DNA of 39,171 nucleotides from Bacteroidia bacterium (GCA_025358395.1 JANYJT010000086.1:1-39171), one strand, 5' to 3'. Positions 26,081 to 34,062 are shown, counted from the first letter of the stretch. Numbers and translations are program-made. The notes: generated by a model from the sequence alone, not told the origin.

Positions 26081-27904
26081 TTATTTAGAACCAATACAAT
26101 ACAGTTGATTTACGCCCCGAAGATAGGCCATTCCGTCCATAAAGACCGGAGAGCATACCGACTTTTCCCCTATTTCAGGCGTACCAACCAGCTGGTAATC
26201 TTTGGTTGCCTTTACGATATAAGTCTTGCCGGCTGTATTCGTCAGATAGACTTTTCCATCAACATAAATTGGCGACGAATAGAATGAGTCCCCATATTCT
26301 TCACTCCATAATTTCGTCCCAGTTTTGGCATCGTAACAGGCAAATACGCCGTATGAGGTAGCGATATAAAGTAGTCCGTTGATTGCCAGCGGACTCGAAA
26401 CTTCAGGTAGAAATTCATCGGCTTCCCAGACAATCTGAGGCGAATCACCTGCTTTGATGCCAACCAGCTTGGCATATTCATTGGCTGCAAATACCATCCC
26501 ATCAGCATACCCTGCTGAGGGGCCTACCTCTCCCGAAAGACAGGCAATCTTCCAGAGTTCTTTTCCGGTTTCCGGATTGTAGCTGCTAACATTTGGGTTG
26601 GTTGTCAGGATCAGCTCCATGCGATTTCCTGTGTTCACCAAAACCGGTGATGACCAGGAAATTTTCGAATTACGCAATGTTTCCCATGCCGGAGTTCCGG
26701 TTTGGCTGTCAAAAGCAAGCAGTTTCCCGGTCCTGTTCGTGTCGTATTGAACCAGCAACTTATCCTTGTAAACAATCAGTGAGGATGAATGACCATAGTG
26801 ATTGTCAGGAAGTCCGAGGTTCCTGGCCCACATTCGTTTGCCGGTCATATCCAGCGCCAGAAGATCACCCGTGGCGAAGAGTGCAAAAACCGTCCGGCCG
26901 TCTGTTGCCATGGTGGGAGCCGCCAAACCCGTATCCGTGGTTACTTTCGGCATCGCTGCCGGTGAACCTTCAATTTTGTCTGCTGTTGCCTCCCAAAGCA
27001 ACTTACCGGAATTCCGGTCATAACAGAATACCATCCGGCTCTGCGCATCGGCCCCGGTAACGAAAATCTGATTTCCCCAAATGATCGGTGAACTGTATCC
27101 CGGTTTGGGAATTTTCACCTTCCAACGAATATTTTTACCTTCCGCGCCATTCCAATCCACCGGTGGCTTTTTCTGGAACGCCACACCTGTGCCCTCAGAA
27201 CCTCTGAAGAATGGGAAGTTAGCCCTCAATTGCGCTTTTGTGGGCAATCCGGGAGGTGAGACCGTGACCGCTTTCGCGGAAACCGAATCTTTTTTTACTT
27301 GTGGCCCGGGAGCCTCAACTTTGGCATTTGACTGAATGGTAACTGAATCACTTATGACTTTGTTAGTTTGCTTATCTTCCTGAATGACAGAATTTTCAAT
27401 TTTCACTGTGTTGCCAGCCATCGTTTCATTGACCATATACTCCTTCAAGGAATTGTATGAGAGCAACCCCGAAATCACGGCCAGCACGATCAAACCTGAG
27501 CCTGAATAGATGACCCACTTTTGGGCGATTAAAAGGTCCAGACCTTTTTCTTCCCTGATCGGATCTATTTCACTCAATTTGGACTTTGCCGACAGAAGGT
27601 ACCGAACCGACAGAATGGAAATGATCAAACTTAAGAACATCAGATAAGTGCCTGTCCGAATTTGCCACCTGGTTGTAAAATATGCTTTCCTTGCCATCAG
27701 GTCGAATGCCCGAATCTCAGATTTCAAGGCATCGTCATCAGGAGAAGCATTTAACCGCTTCACCAATGCGGGGATTGTTTTGTTTTCTATCGGATCGTTC
27801 AACCGGGATTGAGCATAGTTGGCAATCAGCAAAAAAGCAATGAGCGCCGCAAATCCGGCAGTCAAAACTGCGACCCTTCCGGCCAGTTTAATTTTATCGT
27901 TCAT
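26081..27904 (-). CDS. PQQ-type propeller with three N-terminal membrane helices
   Basis: A 607-residue membrane protein. Helices are predicted at about 10-30, 84-104 and 131-150. A low-complexity linker rich in T, V and K (about 160-225) leads to a propeller (about 230-607). Blades include FCYDRNSGKLLWEAT, LLALDMTGKRMWARN, LLAFDSQTGTPAWET, SSYNPETGKELWKIA and FACYDAKTGTKLWSEE. By the positive-inside rule the propeller should face the periplasm, though this is not certain with three helices. The HYGHSSSLIV and GEVGPSAGYADG segments resemble PQQ-enzyme loops, but no complete catalytic set can be shown. The gene overlaps the NapH-like stop by 11 bp, and its own TAA directly precedes the NuoEF frame. 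It could dock the cytoplasmic NADH-oxidising subunits to the membrane; that is inference. Confidence 0.83.
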   Translation of the reverse strand: MNDKIKLAGRVAVLTAGFAALIAFLLIANYAQSRLNDPIENKTIPALVKRLNASPDDDALKSEIRAFDLMARKAYFTTRWQIRTGTYLMFLSLIISILSVRYLLSAKSKLSEIDPIREEKGLDLLIAQKWVIYSGSGLIVLAVISGLLSYNSLKEYMVNETMAGNTVKIENSVIQEDKQTNKVISDSVTIQSNAKVEAPGPQVKKDSVSAKAVTVSPPGLPTKAQLRANFPFFRGSEGTGVAFQKKPPVDWNGAEGKNIRWKVKIPKPGYSSPIIWGNQIFVTGADAQSRMVFCYDRNSGKLLWEATADKIEGSPAAMPKVTTDTGLAAPTMATDGRTVFALFATGDLLALDMTGKRMWARNLGLPDNHYGHSSSLIVYKDKLLVQYDTNRTGKLLAFDSQTGTPAWETLRNSKISWSSPVLVNTGNRMELILTTNPNVSSYNPETGKELWKIACLSGEVGPSAGYADGMVFAANEYAKLVGIKAGDSPQIVWEADEFLPEVSSPLAINGLLYIATSYGVFACYDAKTGTKLWSEEYGDSFYSSPIYVDGKVYLTNTAGKTYIVKATKDYQLVGTPEIGEKSVCSPVFMDGMAYLRGVNQLYCIGSK

Positions 27905-29231
27905 TGATTATAATTTTTCCATCTTCACCTTTTTTCACCGGACAAAATTCCATGCACCTGGCGCAGCTCAGGCAGTTGGTCTTGTCCGGTTCCCAATCGT
28001 CGCGCCTTCTGAAAGCGGACAAACGGATTAAACCCGTTCCTATTACAAAGCCCATAAACCCGCCCAATAACCAGCCTCCGAGATAAAACTGATGACGGAT
28101 GGCATCCGCATCAGCGATCAATTGGGTGGTTGTCTTACCGGAAGCTAAAAAGGTACGGATGTCAATATTTTTCTGATCATTCTTCAATTCGGGGTGATCA
28201 ATAAGCTGTTCTGCCAGAAAAACGGTCTTGTTGTACTGCGACAAAGGAACATGCACCATGGATCCGGCGAGTCCGCCAATGCCCGTCCACAAAGGCAGAA
28301 GAATAAAATAAGTAATCAACCGGTTCACATTGCTGTGCCGTTTTCCCTTCTCAAAAACCGGTTCATCGATGGCTCCAAACGGACAGGAATTGGCGCACAA
28401 TTTGCATTGGATACACGCTGCCGGCGTGATGGTCATGTGTTTCGAAGAAAACCTGGACATCCAGCCAAGCAAGACACCGTAAGGGCAAAAAAAGCGGCAA
28501 TAGGGACGGGCCACAAAAATTCCGGTTGCCAGGAATAAAATGCCCAGCATCATCATGTGAAAAGGTGCATCGAACCTGAATAATCCGACAAAAGGATCAT
28601 AGCGGCAGATGATAAATTCCGATTTCGTGGCCACAAAAAGTATTGCCAGTCCCAGGTACAAATAGGGAATCAATCCCAGTACTTTTTGCAGCCATTTGGG
28701 CAATTCGATGGGCTTGAGCACAATGATATCCTGAATGGCACCCAGCGGACAAACACCTGCACAAAAAGTCCTGCCGAAAAAGAGGGAAAACACCAGCGGA
28801 AGCAGGAAAAAAACGAAAGCTGTAAATGGTATTTTATAGGAAGTGTCAACCACGCCAAGCACCATATTTTGAATGGCCCCGATCGAACAGATGCATCCCT
28901 CTCTGTAAAATCCGAAATAAAGCAAGGAGAAAACTGAGGTCCAAAAGACCCCTTTCCGGGAACGTTTCTTCAAGACAAACCAGGTAACAACCGATAAAGC
29001 CGCCAGCAAAACAAATATATCCAGGTACTCGAGAAGCAGAAATCTCGGAGCGGGCGAGGTGGTAGCAGGCTGGGCGTATCCCGTGGCAAATTCAGGCTTT
29101 GGAAACCGTTGCTGCGCTTCCAATGCAAAAGCCTGAGCCGTCACGAACAGCATAAGCAGCAAAAAACCGACACTTCTAATTGGTTTCACCAGTGATTCAT
29201 TTTTGTATAAATTTATTTCTCTACCTCTCAT
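27894..29231 (-). CDS. NapH/NosR-like membrane polyferredoxin
   Basis: A 445-residue inner-membrane iron-sulfur protein. A signal-like first helix (FLLLMLFVTAQAFA) is followed by about five more helices. Two CxxxCP motifs sit at helix ends: FCAGVCPLGAIQD and YCRFFCPYGVLLG. An earlier variant is GCICSIGAIQ. A cytoplasmic-type [4Fe-4S] motif, CIQCKLCANSCPFG, and a C-terminal CLSCARCMEFCPVKKG complete at least two clusters. NapH and NosR homologues pass electrons between the quinone pool or cytoplasm and periplasmic proteins. The NosR FMN domain is absent, and there is no nos or nap catalytic gene here. The start ATG at 29231 is a judgement: the upstream GTG (29270) lies inside degenerate purine repeats and would add residues encoded by them. 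The next gene overlaps by 11 bp. Confidence 0.85.
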   Translation of the reverse strand: MRGREINLYKNESLVKPIRSVGFLLLMLFVTAQAFALEAQQRFPKPEFATGYAQPATTSPAPRFLLLEYLDIFVLLAALSVVTWFVLKKRSRKGVFWTSVFSLLYFGFYREGCICSIGAIQNMVLGVVDTSYKIPFTAFVFFLLPLVFSLFFGRTFCAGVCPLGAIQDIIVLKPIELPKWLQKVLGLIPYLYLGLAILFVATKSEFIICRYDPFVGLFRFDAPFHMMMLGILFLATGIFVARPYCRFFCPYGVLLGWMSRFSSKHMTITPAACIQCKLCANSCPFGAIDEPVFEKGKRHSNVNRLITYFILLPLWTGIGGLAGSMVHVPLSQYNKTVFLAEQLIDHPELKNDQKNIDIRTFLASGKTTTQLIADADAIRHQFYLGGWLLGGFMGFVIGTGLIRLSAFRRRDDWEPDKTNCLSCARCMEFCPVKKGEDGKIIINER

Positions 29232-29475
29232 TTTCCCATCTTCCCATTTTCCCACTTTCCCTTTTGGCACGCTCGGGGACCGGTGTTTTTCCCATTATTC
29301 ATATTCATTATTCATGTTCACTATTCACTCTTCACTTTCCACTGTTCACTACTTTCTCTTAGGACAGCCACCAGGGCAGCCCCTACTCGCTCCCTTCTCA
29401 TGTCTCATATCTCATCCCTTATGTCTCATCCCTTATGTCTCATCTCTTATGTCTCATCTCTCATGTCTCAACTTT
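29229..29475. repeat. Degenerate short tandem repeats upstream of the NapH-like gene
   Basis: Three blocks of short repeats fill most of the gap between the NapG-like stop (29468) and the NapH-like start. At 29392-29475 there are about six 14-bp units with consensus TATGTCTCATCCCT (plus strand). At about 29293-29360 are 13-14-bp units of the form CATTATTCATGTT / CACTATTCACTCT. At about 29229-29266 are 7-8-bp TTCCCAT units. All are pyrimidine-rich on the plus strand, so transcripts from the operon would be purine-rich here. The last unit overlaps the NapG-like stop codon. Between the blocks, 29361-29391 and 29267-29290 are GC-richer spacers with nothing recognisable. No promoter is clear. Confidence 0.75.
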
Positions 29476-30052
29476 TCTTCCCTTTCGTAAAATCTCCCTT
29501 AATCAGATAAGGTGAACCGATTGGAACACGCCGGAAAGCCTCGGCCGGACAGACTCGCGCGATGGCACATTCATTGCAGTTTTTGCATCGGTCGTGACGA
29601 ACCTGCAGGTGCAGTGATCCATTGCCAAAGGAGGTGCATCCCGCGACACACTTGGCACACCCGATACACAACTCCTCGTCAATCACATATTCGAAATATG
29701 GATCCTCAATGTATCTTCGTTTGATAGCCGCAGTTGGACAAAGCTGGTTTTCGGCAGCGGTAGTCCGTGCATTTGGATCCGGTTTTAAATATCCCCCGCA
29801 CAAATCGCAATATCCGCATAAGTTAAAGGCATGCACACATTTAACCGCTGAAGGGGTCATCACACACTCCTTGGCACAACGGCCACATTGCACACATTTG
29901 AATGGATCCAGTTGCCAGACCAGTCTATCCGATGTAGATTTGAAGGCAGACCATCCGGCGATACTGACCAGGGAAAGTCCCAGGGTAAGCTGCATCCCAT
30001 TTTTGATCAGCCGGCGGCGATCCATCTTTTTTGGTTCGTTATTGGCGCTCAT
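29468..30052 (-). CDS. Tat-exported four-cluster ferredoxin, NapG-like
   Basis: A 194-residue protein with a Tat-like N-terminus: the arginine motif DRRRLIKNG (residues 11-19) precedes a hydrophobic stretch (LTLGLSLVSIAGWSAF). Seventeen cysteines give four [4Fe-4S] sites: Cys53/56/59/63; Cys79/82/85 with Cys105-Pro; Cys129/132/135/139; and Cys156/159/162 with Cys168-Pro. This is the NapG/NrfC arrangement of a periplasmic electron carrier that works with a NapH-type membrane partner, which is the next gene. The first ATG overlaps the upstream small gene by 14 bp; the ATG at 30025 (MDRRR) is also possible and puts the Tat motif right at the N-terminus. No nap or nrf catalytic subunit is in the window, so its electron acceptor is unknown. 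Confidence 0.87.
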   Translation of the reverse strand: MSANNEPKKMDRRRLIKNGMQLTLGLSLVSIAGWSAFKSTSDRLVWQLDPFKCVQCGRCAKECVMTPSAVKCVHAFNLCGYCDLCGGYLKPDPNARTTAAENQLCPTAAIKRRYIEDPYFEYVIDEELCIGCAKCVAGCTSFGNGSLHLQVRHDRCKNCNECAIARVCPAEAFRRVPIGSPYLIKGDFTKGKKS

Positions 30053-30254
30053 CTTTTCTGAATTTTTTGGCCTGATCGAGGGTACATTCCTTCAGCTTTC
30101 CACAGCCATCGCAGAATTTTGATTTGGCACACGCTTCGGCACTGATCCGGCCTTCCGAGAGCCAATAAACAGTACCTCCGGCCATTGCAGACAATATGGT
30201 GTATTGAATACCTTTTCTGAAGAACTCCCTACGGTCTAATTTCCGGTTATCCAT
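30039..30254 (-). CDS. 71-residue Tat-like protein with four cysteines
   Basis: A very small protein, probably exported folded. It starts with a twin-arginine-like motif DRREFFRKG (residues 7-15) and a hydrophobic segment YTILSAMAGGTVYWL (18-32). A short mature part follows with four cysteines at 42, 48, 51 and 57 (C-x5-C-x2-C-x5-C) and a charged tail. The spacing could hold one [4Fe-4S] cluster or zinc, or form disulfides. I do not recognise a named family. It begins 12 bp after the NHL-propeller gene and overlaps the NapG-like gene by 14 bp, which argues that it is translated and belongs with the ferredoxin. A role as a small electron carrier or assembly partner is inference. It is short, but context and the Tat motif make it a real gene. 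Confidence 0.78.
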   Translation of the reverse strand: MDNRKLDRREFFRKGIQYTILSAMAGGTVYWLSEGRISAEACAKSKFCDGCGKLKECTLDQAKKFRKDERQ

Positions 30255-30267
30255 GGTTTATAGCTGT

Positions 30268-31233
30268 TCATTTTAATTTAAATATCCGAACCTGCTTTCT
30301 GGCAAAATCAAGGGCAAAGACCTGATGTTTGGCATCAACGGCGATATCAGGAGCATAATAGCTGTCCGAATTAAACGACTCGGGAGGAGCAACGATTCCC
30401 TTAAAATCTCCATGTTGGCCATATAACTTGATGCGAGGCAGCCCCTTTTCGCTGGTAACGAATGAGTTATCGTCCATGATGGCCATTTCTGCCGGATTAC
30501 AGCATCCGCTGAAGCCTTCAATCTTCATTCCCGGAATGCCCCAGGAGGTTCGCAACGAACCGTCCGCATTGTAATTTTCAAAGCTGTGCCTTCCTGTATT
30601 AACGACCCAGAGAAAACCTTCATCATCGATGGCCAAATCCATGAATGGACTCGGAATGACATAACCCGGAACCCCTTTCTGTTCGCTTTTCTCACCGATT
30701 TTCTGAACAATTTTCCCGGTTTTATCACAATGGTATACAATTCTGTTTCCTGCGTCAGCAACAAAAACCCGGTCGCCCGAAACAGCCAGACAGGTAAGGA
30801 CCGAACGATCGCCAAAAGAATTCCAGCGGTTCAAAAGGGTGCCATTTGCATCGTAGTGTGCCACATAGTGACGTGTGCCGATCCATATATCCCGGTTTTT
30901 ATCGACAGTGACGCAAATAGACGAATCCTGTATCGATTTGCGAAAAACTTCTTTTCCGGAAATATCGTATTTGATTATCTGGTTACCGGCGGCCACGATA
31001 ATCAGGGAATCGCTGACTGCAATTCCGGAAAGCACCTCCGCGACAACAGGGAAATTGAGAATCTCTGCATAAATAACTTTCAGTGAATCAACTTTACGGA
31101 ATTCATCGATATTGTACTCATAAGGATTTGGTACATTTTTCCCAGCCTTGTTTCCCATGAAATCCCAGACAATGATTGCCACAATGGCAAGCGCGAAAAA
31201 AATCAGAAGTCCATTTATTAGTTTCCGGCTCAT
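30268..31233 (-). CDS. Membrane-anchored NHL-repeat propeller protein
   Basis: A 321-residue protein with one N-terminal helix (about 5-25), which anchors a six-bladed NHL propeller in the periplasm. Blades include FVADAGNRIVYHCDKTGKIV, MDLAIDDEGFLWVVNTGRHS, PAEMAIMDDNSFVTSEKG and APDIAVDAKHQVFALD. A striking segment is GFSGCCNPAE with vicinal Cys244-Cys245, and LPRIKLYGQHGDF follows. Vicinal cysteines can form a strained disulfide or bind metal, so a redox part is possible but unproven. The gene lies 4 bp after the PQQ-type propeller at 31238 and 12 bp before the small Tat-like gene. NHL propellers are usually ligand or protein-binding platforms, although a few are enzymes. No catalytic residues can be named. 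Confidence 0.83.
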   Translation of the reverse strand: MSRKLINGLLIFFALAIVAIIVWDFMGNKAGKNVPNPYEYNIDEFRKVDSLKVIYAEILNFPVVAEVLSGIAVSDSLIIVAAGNQIIKYDISGKEVFRKSIQDSSICVTVDKNRDIWIGTRHYVAHYDANGTLLNRWNSFGDRSVLTCLAVSGDRVFVADAGNRIVYHCDKTGKIVQKIGEKSEQKGVPGYVIPSPFMDLAIDDEGFLWVVNTGRHSFENYNADGSLRTSWGIPGMKIEGFSGCCNPAEMAIMDDNSFVTSEKGLPRIKLYGQHGDFKGIVAPPESFNSDSYYAPDIAVDAKHQVFALDFARKQVRIFKLK

Positions 31234-31237
31234 GGTG

Positions 31238-32659
31238 TTAATTGCTAATTTTAATACAATACATCGTTTTGGAATCGCGCAGGATCATGCGTCCATCAGC
31301 TACCGCAAGCGGCGCCCAGGCGTCCTGACCATTAAATAATTTCTTCTGAGCCAGCTGAATGTACTTTTTGCCATCCGGCTGAATCATGGTAAGTGTACCA
31401 TCATCGCTCAAGACAAACATTTTACTGTCTGCAATCAGGTAGGGCCCAAGGCCAAAGCGGTTCTCCTTGCCGGATGTCCAGATTGTTTTTGTGACATCAT
31501 CGGGATTGACGCAAATCAGCTGGTTGCGAAGGGGTCCCGCATCTTTGGGCTGGATCCCGAACAGTAGCCCATTCCAGAGCAATGGAGTCTGCTGTTCGCT
31601 GGCCATTCCATCTTTTGGCAGGAATTCTTTCAATACGTCCACCTGGTAGGTATCGCCCGAGGGAGTGACCTTGATCACCATGCTGCCCGCTCCGTATCCT
31701 GCCGTCAGCACAATTAACCCATCCGGCAGACAGACCGGAGCCGGTGCCACGACAGAGTGGTTCCACTTCTTAGAAATCCAAAGGATCTTCCCTTCATCGG
31801 CGCCTTCCGCGGAAATTCCCAGAACACCTCCAACGGCACTGTAGACATACATCTTTTTCCCTTTCAGCGTCCATGGCATGATGGAAGAGTGAGACATTTT
31901 TAGTCCGCCGGGATTAGGCGTTTCCCACAATACCTTACCATTTTGGCAGTCAACCGCAATCATGATTGAACTTCCGCCGGGTGCGAGAATGGCTTTGTTG
32001 TTATCGATCATCGGACATTGTCCGGTAAACCAGAGCGGCACTTCAGTCTTGTATTGTCTGACCATATCAAGCGTCCATACGAGATCGCCTGTCTCCCTTT
32101 TTACGCACATGACATGGCATCGCGGACCAATTGTCAGCACATAATCGGCTGTGACTGCAGGCACTGTTCGCGACATCCCGTGATTTCTCTTAAGGTTCAC
32201 TCCATACGATCGCCGCCATAGTTCTTTTCCATCTTCCAGGGCAAAACAACGTAAGGCGTCTTCCCGTTTGGCTTCATCATAATCCATCATGAACACTTTG
32301 CCCTCATAAATTGCGGCTCCGGCATGGCCTTCCCCAAGCTCTGCAGACCACATTATTTCAGGTTGGTTGCCGGACCATTTACTTTTCAGTGGCACCGATT
32401 TTTTGTCGATGTTGTCAAAATCAGCCCCCCTGAACCTGGTCCAGGTCCCTTTGAGATTACTTACTGAAGTACCAAATAACCGGAAATTTTCGCCAATATT
32501 TGTCACCTCGTTCACAGCGGTGGAGTCGACACCGCGATGATCGTCGCCTGGGTTGCTTGTCGTGAAATGACCCGTGGGATCTTTAATAATCCACCAGAAA
32601 AAGAGCGCTAAAATCACTGTGGCAACTATCCACAATCCATATTTATAAAATTTTCCCAA
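31238..32659 (-). CDS. Membrane-anchored PQQ-type propeller protein
   Basis: A 473-residue protein with one N-terminal helix (about 7-26) and a periplasmic propeller. Repeats are divergent but clear: LRCFALEDGKELWRRSYG, VMCVKRETGDLVWTLDM, MIAVDCQNGKVLWETPN and MYCIKISN at the end. The segment WTRFRGADFDNIDKKS near 73-88 is the usual opening of secreted BamB-like PQQ_2 proteins. There is no haem site, and PQQ-binding residues cannot be assigned. It lies 4 bp before the NHL gene and 83 bp after the stop of the previous propeller gene. That gap holds an imperfect nested hairpin (32689-32722) without a T-run. Its role is unknown; the membrane anchor and neighbours suggest it belongs to an envelope redox assembly. 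Confidence 0.82.
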   Translation of the reverse strand: MGKFYKYGLWIVATVILALFFWWIIKDPTGHFTTSNPGDDHRGVDSTAVNEVTNIGENFRLFGTSVSNLKGTWTRFRGADFDNIDKKSVPLKSKWSGNQPEIMWSAELGEGHAGAAIYEGKVFMMDYDEAKREDALRCFALEDGKELWRRSYGVNLKRNHGMSRTVPAVTADYVLTIGPRCHVMCVKRETGDLVWTLDMVRQYKTEVPLWFTGQCPMIDNNKAILAPGGSSIMIAVDCQNGKVLWETPNPGGLKMSHSSIMPWTLKGKKMYVYSAVGGVLGISAEGADEGKILWISKKWNHSVVAPAPVCLPDGLIVLTAGYGAGSMVIKVTPSGDTYQVDVLKEFLPKDGMASEQQTPLLWNGLLFGIQPKDAGPLRNQLICVNPDDVTKTIWTSGKENRFGLGPYLIADSKMFVLSDDGTLTMIQPDGKKYIQLAQKKLFNGQDAWAPLAVADGRMILRDSKTMYCIKISN

Positions 32660-32742
32660 TATTCCTTGTTTTCAAGTTACTACGATCCCGGCAGGTGATT
32701 TTCCCGAACTAACGGGATGCCGATTTAATACGGAAAACCCGT

Positions 32743-33957
32743 TTAATTGGATATTTTGTAGGCAATCAATGCATTGCCATGACGAACATACAATATGCCT
32801 TTGCTAACAACAGGGTGAGCCCAGTGCTGTTCTGATCCAAGGGTAACTTTGGTTTTGCTGATCACCTTAAATTCTTTGGGATCGGCTTCAGCCAGAAACA
32901 GTTCCCCTTTTTCTGAATATCCGATCAATTTATTGTTTACAGCGATCACCGCACCTTTCCCAAGCGCAGAAGAAGCATATTTCTTCTCGCCTGTCTTCCA
33001 GTCAATGCACTGCCAATTACGATCCGTATCACCCGAACCATACATAAAACCATCGATCAGCACGGCTCCGCCCATCCGGCTGTCGAAACCTTTGATGGAC
33101 CACTCTTTGGTAACGGAACTCCCGTCGGGGCTCAATTTAAGCATCTCGCCACCCTGTCCGTATCCACTGAATACGAAAACACGTCCGTCGGCATAAATTG
33201 GGGTATTTGGATGAACAGACCATTCATTTGGATGTTCTGAGCTCCATAGCAATTTGCCGTTTGAGGCATCAATTCCAAGCACATGGCTGGCAGTGTGTGT
33301 TACAATTAATTTTCTTGCCGGAAGCTGAATAAGTTGAGGAGTACAATAGGCAGAAAGCTCTCCCAGTCCGGGAGAACTCCAAATCACCATGCCGCTTTTA
33401 CGGTTCAAGGCTACCACATTGTTGATTTTTCCACCTGGAGTGCAATAAATCACCTCTCCGTCTATCAGCAATGCCTCGGTCACACCCCATGTGATATTGG
33501 CACCATCCATTTGTGTGAAAATATCTTTGGTCCAAAGCTCTTTACCCCCTTTCAAATCGATACAAACCAATCTTCCGTTTCCGGTGTAGAGATAGGCCAA
33601 ATCTCCAGCAATGGTTGGGGTAGAACGGCATCCGGGATAACTTGCTTCAAACTCTTTGCCATAAGTAAACTTTTGCTTCTCTTTGCCCTCATTGTCCAGT
33701 ACAAACAATACAGCTTGTCCGTCGACCATCCCGTTGATGTAAATTAGCCCATTGGCAAATGCGGGAGAAGAAAAGCCTTTTCCCAACTTATCAAAAGACC
33801 ATAAGATCTGGGGGCCATCTGCCGGCCAGGATGGCATTAATTTATCTGAATAGTAGCGTCCCGAGGAATTTTCGTTGCGCCATTTAGTGACTTCCTGAGC
33901 ATTGGAAACCAATACCATGGAAATGAAAAAGGTTAAGAATAGGGAAATTGTCTTCAT
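32743..33957 (-). CDS. Secreted PQQ-type propeller protein, first gene of the redox operon
   Basis: A 404-residue protein with a typical signal peptide (FLTFFISMVLVSNA, cut about residue 20) and a full propeller. Blades include LVCIDLKGGKELWTKD, VVALNRKSGMVIWSSPG, VLGIDASNGKLLWSSEHP and WQCIDWKTGEKKYASS; it opens with TKWRNENSSGRYYSDK. No lipobox or haem motif is seen. It shares its final residues (YKISN) with the neighbour at 31238-32659 (IKISN), suggesting duplication. It is the most upstream member of the redox block; 105 AT-rich bases (33958-34062) separate it from the adaptor gene upstream, the most plausible place for the operon promoter, but I see no confident -33/-7 match. Enzymatic activity is not supported by visible residues. 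Confidence 0.82.
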   Translation of the reverse strand: MKTISLFLTFFISMVLVSNAQEVTKWRNENSSGRYYSDKLMPSWPADGPQILWSFDKLGKGFSSPAFANGLIYINGMVDGQAVLFVLDNEGKEKQKFTYGKEFEASYPGCRSTPTIAGDLAYLYTGNGRLVCIDLKGGKELWTKDIFTQMDGANITWGVTEALLIDGEVIYCTPGGKINNVVALNRKSGMVIWSSPGLGELSAYCTPQLIQLPARKLIVTHTASHVLGIDASNGKLLWSSEHPNEWSVHPNTPIYADGRVFVFSGYGQGGEMLKLSPDGSSVTKEWSIKGFDSRMGGAVLIDGFMYGSGDTDRNWQCIDWKTGEKKYASSALGKGAVIAVNNKLIGYSEKGELFLAEADPKEFKVISKTKVTLGSEQHWAHPVVSKGILYVRHGNALIAYKISN

Positions 33958-34062
33958 CTTTTGATGTGTAAATAATTTTTATAAAAATAACCACGATCAA
34001 TAAGTAATACAACCCGGAATTGAATTTAATAAGGTTCTAAATAACACACTTTTCACCCCATT

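Noticed and set aside
29232..29270. GTG at 29270 as start of the NapH-like gene
   Set aside because: It would encode a repeat-derived lysine/glycine stretch ahead of the natural N-terminus; ATG at 29231 fits better, although not proven.
29392..29475. CRISPR array
   Set aside because: Units are 14 bp, contiguous and degenerate, with no spacers and no cas genes.
27894..30052. Nitrate (nap) or nitrous-oxide (nos) reduction cluster
   Set aside because: Only the NapG/NapH-like electron carriers are present; no NapA, NosZ, NosD or cytochrome genes, and the NosR FMN domain is missing.
20897..33957. PQQ-dependent alcohol or glucose dehydrogenases
   Set aside because: Blade repeats are of the PQQ/BamB type, but no complete PQQ-ligand or catalytic residue set and no CxxCH haem motif could be identified.
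33958..34062. Defined Bacteroidota -33/-7 promoter in the gap before the redox operon
   Set aside because: The gap is AT-rich and contains a TTTTTATAAAAA palindrome, but no convincing TTTG plus TAnnTTTG pair at the right spacing.
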